Source: Paracyclopina nana (taxonomy: Eukaryota > Arthropoda > Copepoda > Cyclopoida > Cyclopettidae). From it: a stretch of DNA of 64,000 nt. Made by a program: the position numbers and the translations under genes. Below the pieces are notes generated by a model. It had not been told where the DNA came from and did no database searches. It worked only from the letters and a program-made list of their open reading frames with translations. Position 1 is the stretch's first letter. Every line of letters begins with the position of its first letter. Of the stretch, positions 44,285 to 55,703 are shown piece by piece. The stretch covers positions 3,236,501 through 3,300,500 of the forward strand of contig JAGUCH010000002.1 in the NCBI GenBank assembly GCA_019096065.1, in the 5' to 3' direction.

Positions 44285-47200
44285 ATGTCAAAGGATGAAG
44301 ATTCTGAGATTTGTGCCACTCTAGAGCCCCTTTTCACTTATGGGGTGAAACCTAATGTTCATGGAGGAGTTCATTTCACCAAAAATGACACCTTACTTTA
44401 CCCATCTGGTTGTGGCATCTCTCTGTACTCGACCAAAGATAAAATTCAAGACTTAGTTCCTTTGGCTGAAAAGGGTAAACACCTTACTGCCATTGGTAAG
44501 TAGTTCTAAAAGTCCTCTGTAATATCTCTCATTAAAATCCCCGTATCCCATTTAGGAGTTAATAAAAACAGGAAGTTGGTAGCTTTTGCTGAGAAAGGAG
44601 ACAGACCTCATGTGGTGGTGTTTGATTTGGAGGTGAGAAAGCGAAAAAAAGTGCTGAGATGTGCAGAGTTTGTGAGTGAAACTGTCATTTCTCTGGCATT
44701 TTCGCACGACTCCAAGTACTTATTAGCCCAAGGAGGTCCACCTGATTACAGCTTGGTGTACTTTTTTTGGGAGAAAAACAAAGTCATTACCACTCTCAAG
44801 AACTTATCCACCATCAAAAATCCAGTCACAGAGGTGTCATTTCATCCCAAAGACAGATCTGTTGTCTGTGTAGTTGGCCAGGGCATTTTCAAGGTACAGT
44901 CTTAAAAATTATATTACAAATGTTGGATTGAGATTTAGGCAATGAACTCTACTTTTGTAGATGTGCAGGCTAACTGAGGGTGTGCTGAAGCAGTTTGGAT
45001 TCCAAAAAGCTGAACACCACTCTATGACATGCCATGATTGGCTTGGACCCAGGCATGTCTGCATTGGCACCAAGGTGGGCAAGATTCTCATCATGGAAGA
45101 TGCTGAGCTGAAGACTTCAGCTGATCTCATCAGCTTGATAGATAGCTCAGCCCTCTCAACTGGTTCTCTTTCTGAAGCTGAATCTACTGAGAGCAAGCAT
45201 GGAGTGAGAACAGCTGAGCAAAGGGAGATCAATGCTTTGATATCTTTCAAAGGTGGATTCATTTGCTCTCTGGGGTCTGGCAGAGCTGTCATTGTGGAGG
45301 CTGTAATCAACAAGGATGAGGAAGAAGTTAAATTGAAAGTGACTCAAATCATAAAATTACCACTTAGGAATACCACCACTGCTGGTACTTGGATGTCTTC
45401 TGAAACAGCTTCAGGCAGCAAAATCATTGCCATGGCTTTGAACTCATCCGAGTCCAACTTGATTGCTCTCACTGATACTTTGCAACTCCTGAGTTACTCC
45501 TTAAAGGCTGGCAGCAACAATGCCAAGGGTAAAAGTGAGTTTCAAGTGTTCAGCCACTCCTTCCACAATGGTTCCATCACTGGAGTGGATGTTTGCCAGA
45601 GGAAGCCTTTGGTAGCCACCTGTGGTGTGGACAGGAGCATCAAAATCTGGAACTATCTCACTCTGGAGCTTGAACTGAGCAAGGAGTTTGAGGAATCTGT
45701 GGAAAGTGTGGCACTGCATCCAACTGGAATGTACATATTGGCTGGTTTCTCTGATAAGCTCAGATTGATGAATCTTTTGATTGATGACATCAAAACGTTT
45801 AGAGAATTCAAGTTCAAAAATAGTACAGCTTGCAGTTTTAGCTGTGGTGGCCATCTCTTGGCTGCTGTGTCCCACAACAAAATTGCCATATTCTCCAGTG
45901 TCAACTTCAAGAACATGGTCAACCTCAATGGACATGATGGCAAGGTGACATCAATCACATGGTCCAAAGATGACCAATTTCTGGTCTCCTGTGCTGAAGA
46001 TGGATCTTTGTACCAATGGGATGTAGCTGAGGGCAAGAGGATACATGAGACTGTCATCAAACAGTGTGCTTACAATGGTGTATCAATGGATCCTGGGACA
46101 AGTGGGATGATTTATGCTGTGGGCTCTGACAAAACCATAAAGCAAATCAAAGAGTCTCAAGTCCTGAGAGAAGTGGATTTACACACTATTACACTATCCT
46201 CAGTGGTTTTGTCACATGGTGGCTCTATGCTATTTACTGGTGCTTCCACAGGTTGAAATTTGATGTTAGTAAAAAGGGGAAATTGTTCAGTTTTTTATGC
46301 TTTTTAGGAAGAGTACAGTCATTCAAGTTTCCACTGACTTTGCCTGGTGAATGGCTAGAGTACAAAATTCATGGGGACGAGATAACTCAAATGAAACTCT
46401 CCCTGGATGACAATAGGTTAATCACAGCCAGTAGAGATGGCTCTCTCTGCTTTTGGCAAGTGAAAACCTCCAAGGGCCTTCCTCCAGTCAGGAATGACTC
46501 TGATTTTCAATATGCTGCTGAAATTCTCATCACCAAGTCTGAGCTAGAAGACAAGAACAAACTTGTCTTCACTCTACAGCAGCAAGTTGATGAGACCAAA
46601 ACTGAGAGTGAATACCAGCTCAGGCTGAAAGACAATAAATACATGGAAGAGGCTAGGTAAAGACAGCACATACTACCAGCTTGCCAAAATTCATGTTTTG
46701 ATAATACAACCATTTTTGCAGATTAGCCAAGAAAAAGTTCAATTGTGACATTGCTGAGCTGAAGCAAATTATCAACAGACAAGAAAATGAGAAACTGCAG
46801 GAGCAAAAAGAGAATCAAATTAACATTGATAATATGATGGAGGAGCATGAAAAGGCTATTGCTGAGATATCTGAGCAATTCAAGGCCAAGCTGATCATTG
46901 AGTACCAAAAGTATGACAATCTTGAGGACAAGTACAATGCTATTAAAAAAAGCTTTGACAAGCAAATGGAGGAAGTGGACAGGAAGACAAAGATTGAGCT
47001 GCAGAAAATGCAAGACAAGTTCAATGCTCAGTTGTCAACTAATGAGATAGAAGTGAGCAAGGCAAAATTTGTTGCTCTGATATTGTTTGCTAATTTCATT
47101 ATTTTTAGGTCAAAAAACATCAAAAGATTGGTGATGAAAAAGTCAGAGCTGTGGAAGAGATGCTCAAGCAAACTGAGGAAGATGCGGACAAGGAAATTAT

Positions 47201-48630
47201 TGAACTCAAAACCAAATATGAGAGGATTTTGAGGACAGAGAGGGAGGCCAATGTGAGGCTGAGAGGAGAGTCTGGTATAGTCAAGAAAAAGCTTCAGAGT
47301 GTCATTAAGGACACTGATGAGTACAAGACCAACATTGCAAAGATGACTGCAGAAAACCAAAAACTGCATGCCACCATCAAAAACATGGACAAAGACATTG
47401 TTGACTTGAAGAATGAAATCAGAAACAGAGATGAAACCATCAGTGACAAAGAGAAGACAATCACTGAGCAAAAGAGGGTTGGAATTGAGCTGGAAAAAAA
47501 CAGGTAAGCCTGAACTTATTCCATATTGCCTATAATGGTCTTGATCAGATGCTTGATTTCATTCCCTATGTGCGAAGCATGGCATTTAAGTGCCTGATTT
47601 GCGCATAAGCGCCCTTACAGAGCTGTGAGTTAAGTGTGCTCAATAGCTCTTCGTGCGCTCTAAATCTAATAACTGGAGGCTCAAATGCGCGCGCTCGCGC
47701 CCAAACTGACTTGCGTGCTTGTTCGTGCGTACATTTGTGCGCTTTTTTTTTAGTGGGCGCAAATGCTCAATTGGAACGCAAATTATAAGTGCGCGTTAGT
47801 ACTCAAAAAGCGCGCAAGATATTAGAACGCTCACATGCTCAAAAAAGCTCGAAAGTAACTAGCGCTCTCATGCTCAAAAAGCATAACAATTTCTTGTTTC
47901 AAAAGGTTCGTTCTGGAGCACAAAATTGAGAACCTGAAGCAGCAAATATTACCTAAGGATGATTTGATTGAAGATTTGCGCTCTCAAATCAATGCCATGG
48001 AGGACGAGCTGAACTCTGTGACAAAAACTCAGCAAGAGTTGCAGGCTACAATTGATGAAACTCGGACCAAATTCATCATTACTAACCAAGAGCTCAACTC
48101 GGAGAAGAAGAAGTGCAGCAGCTTGTCGGTCATCCAAGCTAGGCTATTTAAAGACATTAGCGACTTGTCCAATAATATGATGCAAGATGGCAAATCATTG
48201 AGAGATGCAGTGGCCAGTTTGTGCAAAAAGTACATAAAGCATCTTGATTCAGTAGGAGGCTCAAGCAGCCACATTGAGGATGAATCAGAAACGAAGAAAG
48301 CCCTTGAAGAAATTATGAGGCAAAAGGCATTCTTGGAAAGGTACTACAATTATAATATTACACAGTTAATTGCATCAGCTGATTATAATGGCTTTGTTTG
48401 TGGTTTACAGATCAGTGACTTCGTTGAAAAACCAGATGGAAAAGGAGCGAAAAAATCACAAGCAAGAGTATTTCCGCAAGTTGCGCGAAAATGCTTTTCT
48501 GCTTGAAGAAATTGCTGAGCTCAAGAGGGAATTGACTGATGCCAAAAAGTACCAAGTACCAAAGAGTATCCGTAGAAGTTCGGTGTCTCTGTCACGCTCA
48601 ATGTCCTCTGCCTCGGAAAAATCCAAATGA
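44285..48630 (+). CDS. Cfap57: CFAP57 (WDR65), ciliary WD-repeat and coiled-coil protein
   Basis: Eight exons with consistent phases (44285..44495, 44556..44893, 44961..46251, 46308..46656, 46722..47052, 47109..47503, 47906..48340, 48411..48630) give 1189 residues, close to the vertebrate length of about 1250. The first 600 residues are WD40 repeats; diagnostic stretches include SKYLLAQGGPPDYSLVYFFW, ATCGVDRSIKIWNYLTLELE, ILAGFSDKLRLMNLLIDDIK and DGSLYQWDVAEGKR. The rest is coiled coil with the conserved YEKxLR..E.N.RL.GE.G segment (here ILRTEREANVRLRGESGIVK). CFAP57 is needed for assembly of a subset of inner dynein arms in motile axonemes. Its presence implies motile flagella in this species. 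Intron 7 (402 bp) is abnormally long and CpG-rich compared with the other introns. Confidence 0.95.
47504..47905. repeat. CpG-rich repetitive insert in CFAP57 intron 7
   Basis: The intron has many GCGC/CGCG tetramers (for example AATGCGCGCGCTCGCGCCC) and repeated TGCTCAAAAA-like blocks, in contrast with the AT-rich surroundings. No clean inverted ends were found, so the origin is unclear: perhaps a degraded satellite or a transposon fragment. Confidence 0.4.
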
Positions 48631-48770
48631 AACCATGTGGTGGTTGTTATTTTAATATCAGGAAGTTCGCAGTGTGACCAGGCAAGTGTGACACAAACGT
48701 TTTGGAAGGTCAGCCATTTCCCAATTGCTGCAATTATCCCAAATTTGCTTAATTTTGTACCCATTTGGTA

Positions 48771-48776
48771 AATAAA
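48771..48776 (+). terminator. Poly(A) signal of CFAP57
   Basis: AATAAA lies 141 bases after the CFAP57 stop at 48630. Confidence 0.65.
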
Positions 48777-49323
48777 GTGAATTCCCAAGTGATTCTTATC
48801 GCGAATTCTGGGAACATGAATGTTGTTGTATGGCAATAGTAGGTGTTGCAGAAAATTGCTATATTGATGGTGATGGTCACGCATTTATAGTTACAGCATG
48901 ATTCATCTAACCAATGCAATGCTGGTTGTGTTTTGTGATTTTTGTGGAACAGTAAAAAAATGGTTCATATCCAACATTTTAAATTAGACGTACAAATACA
49001 TTCTAACTATCAAAAAAGTGAACATTGAAAAATCACTTTTTATAACTCATAGCTTCCAATAGTTACTGGAAATTTTAAAATAAAGACTCTTACTTTGAAA
49101 ATGTATTGAGAACATTTTTTGAAAAGAAAGAAATTGTTTGTCGGATCCTGTGTTTATTTGTGTACTTCAAATGAATGCAAAATTACTTTAAAGTTCATCA
49201 TAGGTTTCGCTTCGCTCGACGCGTAAGCTACTAAGCTTCTACCTTTATGATTAGCAGAATCATTGAGCGGAAGTAAAAAACTGTGATTCAGTGCTGAAAC
49301 TGCTGTTAGCAGGAAAGAACATA
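48777..49323. other. Spacer before the secreted repeat protein gene
   Basis: AT-rich, no ORF of note. A TTTTTATAAC match lies near 49037, too far from the ATG at 49324 for an unspliced leader. Confidence 0.35.
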
Positions 49324-52300
49324 ATGTGGAATTCAAAAACGGTCCACACAATTATAGCCCTGCAGGTGAGCTTCCATTACACCTACGTATAATACTACAT
49401 TCTATAAACTGTAAGAAATTCAATTTGTCTCCTGTAAGGCAATGATAGCTGCAGCAGTTCAAAGTGAGCTCCAAGTGGTCAAATATTGGAATGGAATTGG
49501 CTCAGAGGGAAACGCAGCTGTGATTGCAGTCAAGACCAATGGCCCAATACAGGAGTGTATTTGGACAGGTCCCTCCAATACAGACTACACGTAAGTGCAC
49601 CAAAAATACCATATTTTCTGCATTTATTCTAATGGAATGGAATTTTATTTTAAAGCTCACAAGACAGAAATAATAGAGATGTGCAAGTGACCATCGACGA
49701 AGATGATACACTATGCAAGCTCAAAGTAAGCAAATCAGTGGCCAAAGATCACGATGGCCTTTGGGATGTACTTGTCATTGGCAAGTGCAACGAGGGCAGC
49801 TCTTCTTCGAACAGACGCAGAAACAAGCGACGAAAAAGGCAAATTGTCTCATTCAGGAAACCTGCGACGCAAATCAGAGGACGACCAACATTTCTTAGAC
49901 CCAGCCAGCAGAAAGAAGTGGAATACCTGAGGTACAAGAGTTTACCAAGCATGACAACAGCACCTAAAAATTTTTTTTCATAGGAGATCATCAAGTCGAC
50001 TGAGCAATGAGGATTGCAAGAATGAAGCTGAATATTACGAGATTGAAATGCTCATTGTGGATTCCTCTTCTGCAAACAGCAGAGACAGAGATCGAGGCAC
50101 AGGCAAAATTTCCATGCTGGCTGGTCAATATGAGGTGTATGGTGCGCTTGACCAAGAGGTTATACTCACTGCAAGAACTGATGCCATGCCCACAAAGTAC
50201 GTGATGGTAAAATTGGAAAGTCACTGCTAATTCGAATTTTTATAGGTGTGTGGTACGTGAAAAAGACAGCAGGGGAGATGTCATTATTCAGTTGGATACC
50301 AGGTCCAACCAGGAGTGCAAATCGTACCGAGGCTCTGATGTTTGCCTCGAAAAATACCAGGATGTCAAAGATGGCATTCTTGCTTGCCATATCATCATCA
50401 AAAAGATGAATGAAGACCTCGAAGGTAAAATTAATAAATGATGTGTTATAATAACAAGTCTAATTGTTTTTTATTGAAGGTTTTTGGTATTTTGAGGCCA
50501 ACGATGATCCGAAAGCATCTGCTGAAATTGAGCTCATTTATGTGGCCAAGCCTCTCAAAACTTATATCGAAGCGGATGGCAAAGAGTATTCTGGTACAAG
50601 CAGTAGAAGTGATGTTTCTTTGGCAGCTGGAAGCCAAACTTTGACTTGTAGAGCTGAAGATGGGATTGATGTGAAATGCAGCCTTTGGATTGGTGTGGAG
50701 CCTTTCAAAGATGCCGATGATTATGAGTGCAGGGGAAGCTCACGGAATGAGGAGTAATTAGTTTGCTTTGAGATTCTCTTCAAAAAGGGCTACAAAAATT
50801 GATATCTTGCAGGTGCACTGAATTTGAGGTAGAGTTGGATGCTCAGCTGCACAATGGCTTGGATTTGTACTGCCAATGTGTACCCATGGGTATCCTTCTG
50901 AAAAAAGATATCCGGGATGACCCATCATTGGCCAAAATCAAGATCAAAGTTGACGAGTCGAGCAGCACCTCAAATCGAAACTCTGATAGAAATTCTGATA
51001 GAAACTCTGATAGAAACTCTGATAGAAATTCCGATAGGAATTCTGATAGAAACAGAGATAGAAATACTGATAGAAACTCAGATCGAAATACTGATAGGAA
51101 TTCGGATAGAAATTCAGACAGAAACAGAGACAGAGATCGAAACAATAACCGAGACAGAGATACGGATAGGCGTGGATCAAGCAGAGACAAAAGTAATTTA
51201 TAGCAAGGCTTGCAATATTGAATAAACCTAATAAGTTATATTTGCATCCCAGAATGCGTGCCCAGTTTGACCGGAGTAAGAAGATCCTCAGATGTGGAAT
51301 TGACGGTGTGCGCTTCAAATAAGAAGGAAGGCGATCGTTTCGACTTTGATGTGGAATTTGAATCAGTGCCAGCTCCAAATAGAATCACTTGGTACATGAA
51401 TGATGTACAAGGCAGAAAAGAGACTGTCGATGAGGGAAGAGTTGCGGGCAATTTCGAAGCTTTTGACCTGGATGAAGATGTATTGCCCAATATGAATATT
51501 TTATAATCTCATAAACCTAAAAAAAAACTTTTTTTCAGAGGAAAGTGGATAATAGATTCCTTGCCAGTATGGAAATCAATAAGCTTGACAGGGACTCATT
51601 TGCTGAGGGGAACCACATTTTGCTTGTTGAGCATGATGACGAAGATGTGGAATTCATCATCACCATTTCCAATGAGAGGAATTGCAGGCCAACTCAAGAG
51701 CCTGGCCAAGGAGACGCTGGATTTTGCTCCGATGGCAAAAGCTCTGATAGGAATACAGACAGGAATTCTGACAGAAACACCGATAGGAATTCCAACAGGA
51801 ACAATGATGATGATGACGCTGAGATTGAATCCAAGGCCAAGAAAATTCTCATTGACAGTTGCTTGGAGATGAGCTCCTCTCTTTTGGAATACTACGCTCC
51901 GGATGGGAGCCGAAAATCCAGCTCGAAAAGTGACTCTGCGTTCTCTCAAGATTTGGAGGACTTTTTCACTGCAGCCAAATGCACTGGCTATGATCAAGAT
52001 GTGGTCGACTATTACGCCAAGGGCTCCAGAAGCTCCAGTTCAACCAATAGCAGGGACAGAGACAGAAATCGGAACCGAAACAACTCTCCACTGACGCAAA
52101 AGAAGGATTTCCAGAGCAGTTTCCCTGGCAGAACAGCCATTGGATTTCAATCCGGATTCAAAAAGAACAAAGTTGCCCTCGTAGCTGCTGCAACTCAAAA
52201 TGATAATCCGGACGAGGCCAATGAAGAAGAAGAAGACTTCCAAAATTTGCTCCTCACAGCTGCTGAGATCCAAGAGCAATATGTTGAAGATCTGGAAGCT

Positions 52301-52366
52301 TCAACAGATGACTCACTCTTCGATGAGGGAGAAACTACTACAATTGCCCCAATAATTGAAGAATAA
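49324..52366 (+). CDS. Secreted acidic protein with RNSD repeats, 856 residues
   Basis: Nine exons with matching phases: 49324..49365, 49439..49590, 49656..49931, 49984..50196, 50246..50424, 50480..50753, 50813..51192, 51253..51479, 51539..52366. A signal peptide (MWNSKTVHTIIALQAMIAAA) is split by the first intron. A furin-type site RRNKRRKRQ falls near residue 126. The body has scattered cysteines in beta-like segments (CKLKVSKSV, CVVREKD, LTCRAEDGIDVKCSLWIG, LTVCASNKK) that could be immunoglobulin-like or other extracellular folds; I do not recognise a family. Between these lie hydrophilic Arg-Asn-Ser-Asp repeats coded by a 12-base minisatellite, repeated again in exon 9. The tail is acidic (EEEEDFQNLL). 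The protein is probably extracellular and cut by a proprotein convertase. Its poly(A) signal lies beyond that of KDM4 on the other strand. Confidence 0.8.
50972..51170 (+). repeat. 12-bp coding minisatellite (RNSD units)
   Basis: Units like GATAGAAACTCT recur about sixteen times and code for R-N-S-D with T, R or N variants. A second, shorter cluster in the last exon (about 51745-51812) codes for the same unit, so the repeat was present before or moved between exons. Confidence 0.85.
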
Positions 52367-52415
52367 CAATAACTGAGTGAATTAATCCTGTACCATCATC
52401 CCTGATGATTGACAT

Positions 52416-52421
52416 TTTATT
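52416..52421 (-). terminator. Poly(A) signal of KDM4
   Basis: AATAAA on the minus strand 46 bases past the KDM4 stop at 52467. It lies upstream of the opposing gene's signal, so the two 3' UTRs overlap. Confidence 0.55.
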
Positions 52422-52452
52422 TGTAACACAAAACGACTACACAAGTCCTAAT

Positions 52453-52458
52453 AATAAA
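52453..52458 (+). terminator. Poly(A) signal of the secreted RNSD protein gene
   Basis: AATAAA 87 bases after the stop at 52366 and 9 bases before the stop codon of KDM4 on the other strand; cleavage would fall inside the KDM4 coding sequence. Confidence 0.55.
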
Positions 52459-52466
52459 GAGAGATC

Positions 52467-55196
52467 TTAAAAAAAATGTTGTTGCTGCTGCTGCTGCTGT
52501 TGCTCCATATTCATATGGGATTCATAATTATGCGATATAGGCACATTAGCTAAAGGATTGTGAAGCTCTTGCAAAGGGGGCATGTCACTGTACGGTGTGA
52601 AGTTGCCATGATTAGGGGGGTAAGACTCAGCAGTGTTATTATAAGCAAGATTATGGTTGTTGTACTCGTGATGATATCCCCAGCCATATCCAGCATTGTT
52701 GTAGTGTTGATGATTGTTGTGATGATGGCCTTGGTCATAAAATTGGTGACTTTGCACTGAGTTGTCTTGACTGACATAAGATGATGAACTAGTATTTACA
52801 ATTGGATTATGAAATTGGTGTTGCTCTTGTTGCTGTTGTGGAATGTCTTCTTCTTTTCCGTCCTCTTTTGGTTTTGACATTTTTGCACGTTTTCCAGCAG
52901 GTGACCCCTGCGGATTTTCTTGCACTTTGACCAAGACACCTTCACTGATGAGCTGGTGCACTGTTTTGCCTCCTAAAAGCTGCTGAGTCCTGTCAGATCT
53001 TCTGCCCTTGATTTTCAAGTGATGTGTCAGAATTATGCGATCGCCTGTGCCTTGGTGCTCATACACGAAAGTTGGGTAAGTATTTGGTTTCTCAATCTTC
53101 TTTGGTTCCTCCGTGATGATCTCGTCATCATCAAGCTGCCGCACTCCTTGTTTGCCAACTTTGACAATTGTACCCTCGTCAATGAGATCAGCAACCGATT
53201 TGTTGCCCGCAAGGTAACTGCTGAGTTTCTTTTCACTTCGCTTGCCAATCACTAAATTGCTGTGAGATATCTTCACGAGATCTCCAGTGAACTTAACGTA
53301 ATAAACGTGAACTTCTTTCGGCTGCTGGGTGCTGGTGGGCTTTTTCAACTTTGCTGGCGATGATGAAATCGAGATTGGAGCTCGCACAATTTCCTTCTGA
53401 ATGTCAATGACGGTCGAGCACAACTTGACCAAAACTCCAAGTTCGATAAGTTGCGGAATGGATTCTTTGGTCTCGTTTAAAACTTCCAGCGTTTTGTCGC
53501 TGTTGTCCCCGATGAGTGCGAAGGTCAACGGGTCAACCGAGACCAAAATATCGTCTCTACTCACGTGAGTGTAAATTATGGCCAGTTTCTGCTCGGTCAC
53601 AGTCGGCTTTTTCGTCACTTCGATGCCAGTCTTGTAGAAAACTCCGTCTTTGATGAGCTGCCTCATGTTGATCCTTTTGGTGCGGGCCAAAAAGGACATC
53701 AAATTCGACTTTCCCCGGTGAATCCTACGACAAAAATCCCTTGTACTATCGGCAGTAAAAACTAGCTGAATAATTATACCTGAAAGTGGCAGGGCAAATG
53801 GCAACTTCGAGGTGAGTGAACTCGACGTGCTTGTAAACGTGTAAAACCATTTCGTCGGATGCGACTTCAGGCGTGCTTTCGGGTTGCTCGACTTTCATTT
53901 CAAGCTGTCTTGCATATTCAGAAGGGTTTTCAGCTCTCAAGTAAATCTCCTTGGCAATGTCAGGCGGATCTTCTGGATGGGGAGCAATATCCAGATTCTG
54001 AAGCCACAAAGTGTACCTGACAAAATGTAGAATTATTAAATCACGGAAAAATAAGGAATGAAATAATCATCTCACTTTTCAGACTGGAATTTCTTGACGA
54101 ATGGATCCATGGAGAACTTTACCCTGGAATTGTCACAATCGCAAGGCCTGTGTCTCTTCCCATACTCGATCCATCTGGGAGAGGCAAAGTTGGTTGATTC
54201 GGCAATGTTAAAGCCATGGTTGAATCCGGAGTGGTAGGCATAGGGAAACACGATGATGATGTCTCGTTCCTCCTGAACCATTTTCTGGCAAGGAATGCCG
54301 TACTTTTCCAAGACATAGGGAGCCAACATGCACGTCTTGTGCCGCATGAAGTTTGAGCAAAACGCTGCCAAGTGAGGGAACAGTTCCTTGCACAGTTTCT
54401 CCAATTTGTGGCCATACTTGGGCGGAACACAATACCTGGATATGAAAAATTCAAACTAGTTCTCAATGACATACTTCCATTTGGACTTACCAAGTTTTGG
54501 GCGCTCCGTGGTGAACCATGTTAATGCCGTACAAGTCCATGTCTTCGACGTGCCAGGAAAAAGTAGCTTTCCACATGCCGAAATAAAGGTAAGGCGAATT
54601 CACGCCTTGAATGACAACGTCAAGCTCATCGTTGACCATATCGAGAATGGTGTTTAACTTGGCAATATTCCACTCAGTCAACTCCGGGTCGGAAATCGAG
54701 TTTGCCACGTCACAACCGTAAACGGGAGGAGGCGAAAAATCCAACAACTCCCAATACTTCCTTTCTAGCTCTTCATAATTTTGATGTTTGGGAGGCTCAT
54801 ACTTTTTGCTCGCCGTCATTTTTGCGTAGTCTAATATTGAGAATCTGTATTAAAAATAGAGCTAACAGACTCAATGAGTATCCTACCTAAAACCTCCATT
54901 TTGGGCTGAATGACGGATTTGGCTTGGTAGACACCAGGAGCATCACCGATCTGCTTGAACTTTTGTTTGATCGGCGTCTCAATCATGAAATTGAGAGACT
55001 CCAAATCATAGCCAGACTTTCGAGGGATCCACTCCTTAGGGGGAACAATTTTGCAGATGCCAGCGAGATGGGCAGAATCCTCAGCTTCGATTTTGTCAAT
55101 GAATTTCGAGAAGTTGGTGAACTCTTCCAACGAAGGATAGTACGTTTTGGGGGTAACAATCCCGTCAGGCGCCGTTCTTCGGCCCTCGAAAGGCAT
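52467..55196 (-). CDS. Kdm4: KDM4 JmjC histone lysine demethylase with novel C-terminal repeats
   Basis: Five exons with consistent phases (55196..54887, 54830..54491, 54435..54076, 54016..53780, 53724..52467) give 834 residues. Exon 1 codes a JmjN domain (PSLEEFTNFSKFIDKIE, IVPPKEW), and exons 2-3 the JmjC domain. Iron ligands H197 and E199 (FSWHVEDMDLY) and H285 (AYHSGFNHGFN), and zinc ligands C243, H249, C315, C317, are all present. KDM4 enzymes remove methyl groups from H3K9 and H3K36 in the nucleus using 2-oxoglutarate. As in fly KDM4A there is no PHD or Tudor domain. Instead the region 390-684 holds four similar ~55-residue modules, followed by a His/Asn/Gln/Tyr-rich tail ending in a polyglutamine run. 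The gene is divergent from the CENP-E-like kinesin. Confidence 0.93.
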
Positions 55197-55703
55197 TTTG
55201 AGGCCTGCACTTGTCAATTACTGAGATGTGTTTTCGTGAAGTTATGAACTCTTGTCACTTGACAAGAATCGCCAGTTGTTGACACATTTCGCCATTTGTT
55301 TATTATTGACGTTGCAGCTGACGTTCGCGAAATGAGAGGAGGGCAAGATAGGAGCGCTAACGCAAAAAAGAGCACCTATTTCAACTAGGGAGTTTTTTGA
55401 TATAGAAAACTCAGTTAAATGGACTTTTTCTTACTTGGCATTTGCAAGTGGGAAACGTGCTGTAAAATTTAGGGCTCTGTGGGCTCTAAACTGCTGCAAA
55501 TAATTACCGTTTTGCGTTGCAAGTAAGCAAATTTTGAATTGTTACACATAAAATAGTTTCATGTAGCCAAAATATTATCACAAATTTTCATTTAGCTTTT
55601 GCCGAGAGAATTAAAGATTTTAAAAAGGCTGCTCGAGTTCTAATTTGGTCCATCACAAAGAGGAAGTTCAAATTTTGGCTCTCGAAGCCGCTTGTGCCTG
55701 AAA
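55197..55703. promoter_or_regulatory. Shared divergent promoter, KDM4 / CENP-E-like
   Basis: The start codons are 507 bases apart, head to head. Near the KDM4 side is a GACGTTGCAGCTGACGTTCGCG stretch containing two ACGT cores and a CAGCTG E-box; near the kinesin side the sequence is AT-rich. There is no TATA at either side, consistent with housekeeping or cell-cycle genes. Confidence 0.5.

Noticed and set aside
50843-51190. Long minus-strand ORF FLSEFLSEFLSEF.
   Set aside because: Antisense shadow of the 12-bp RNSD repeat.
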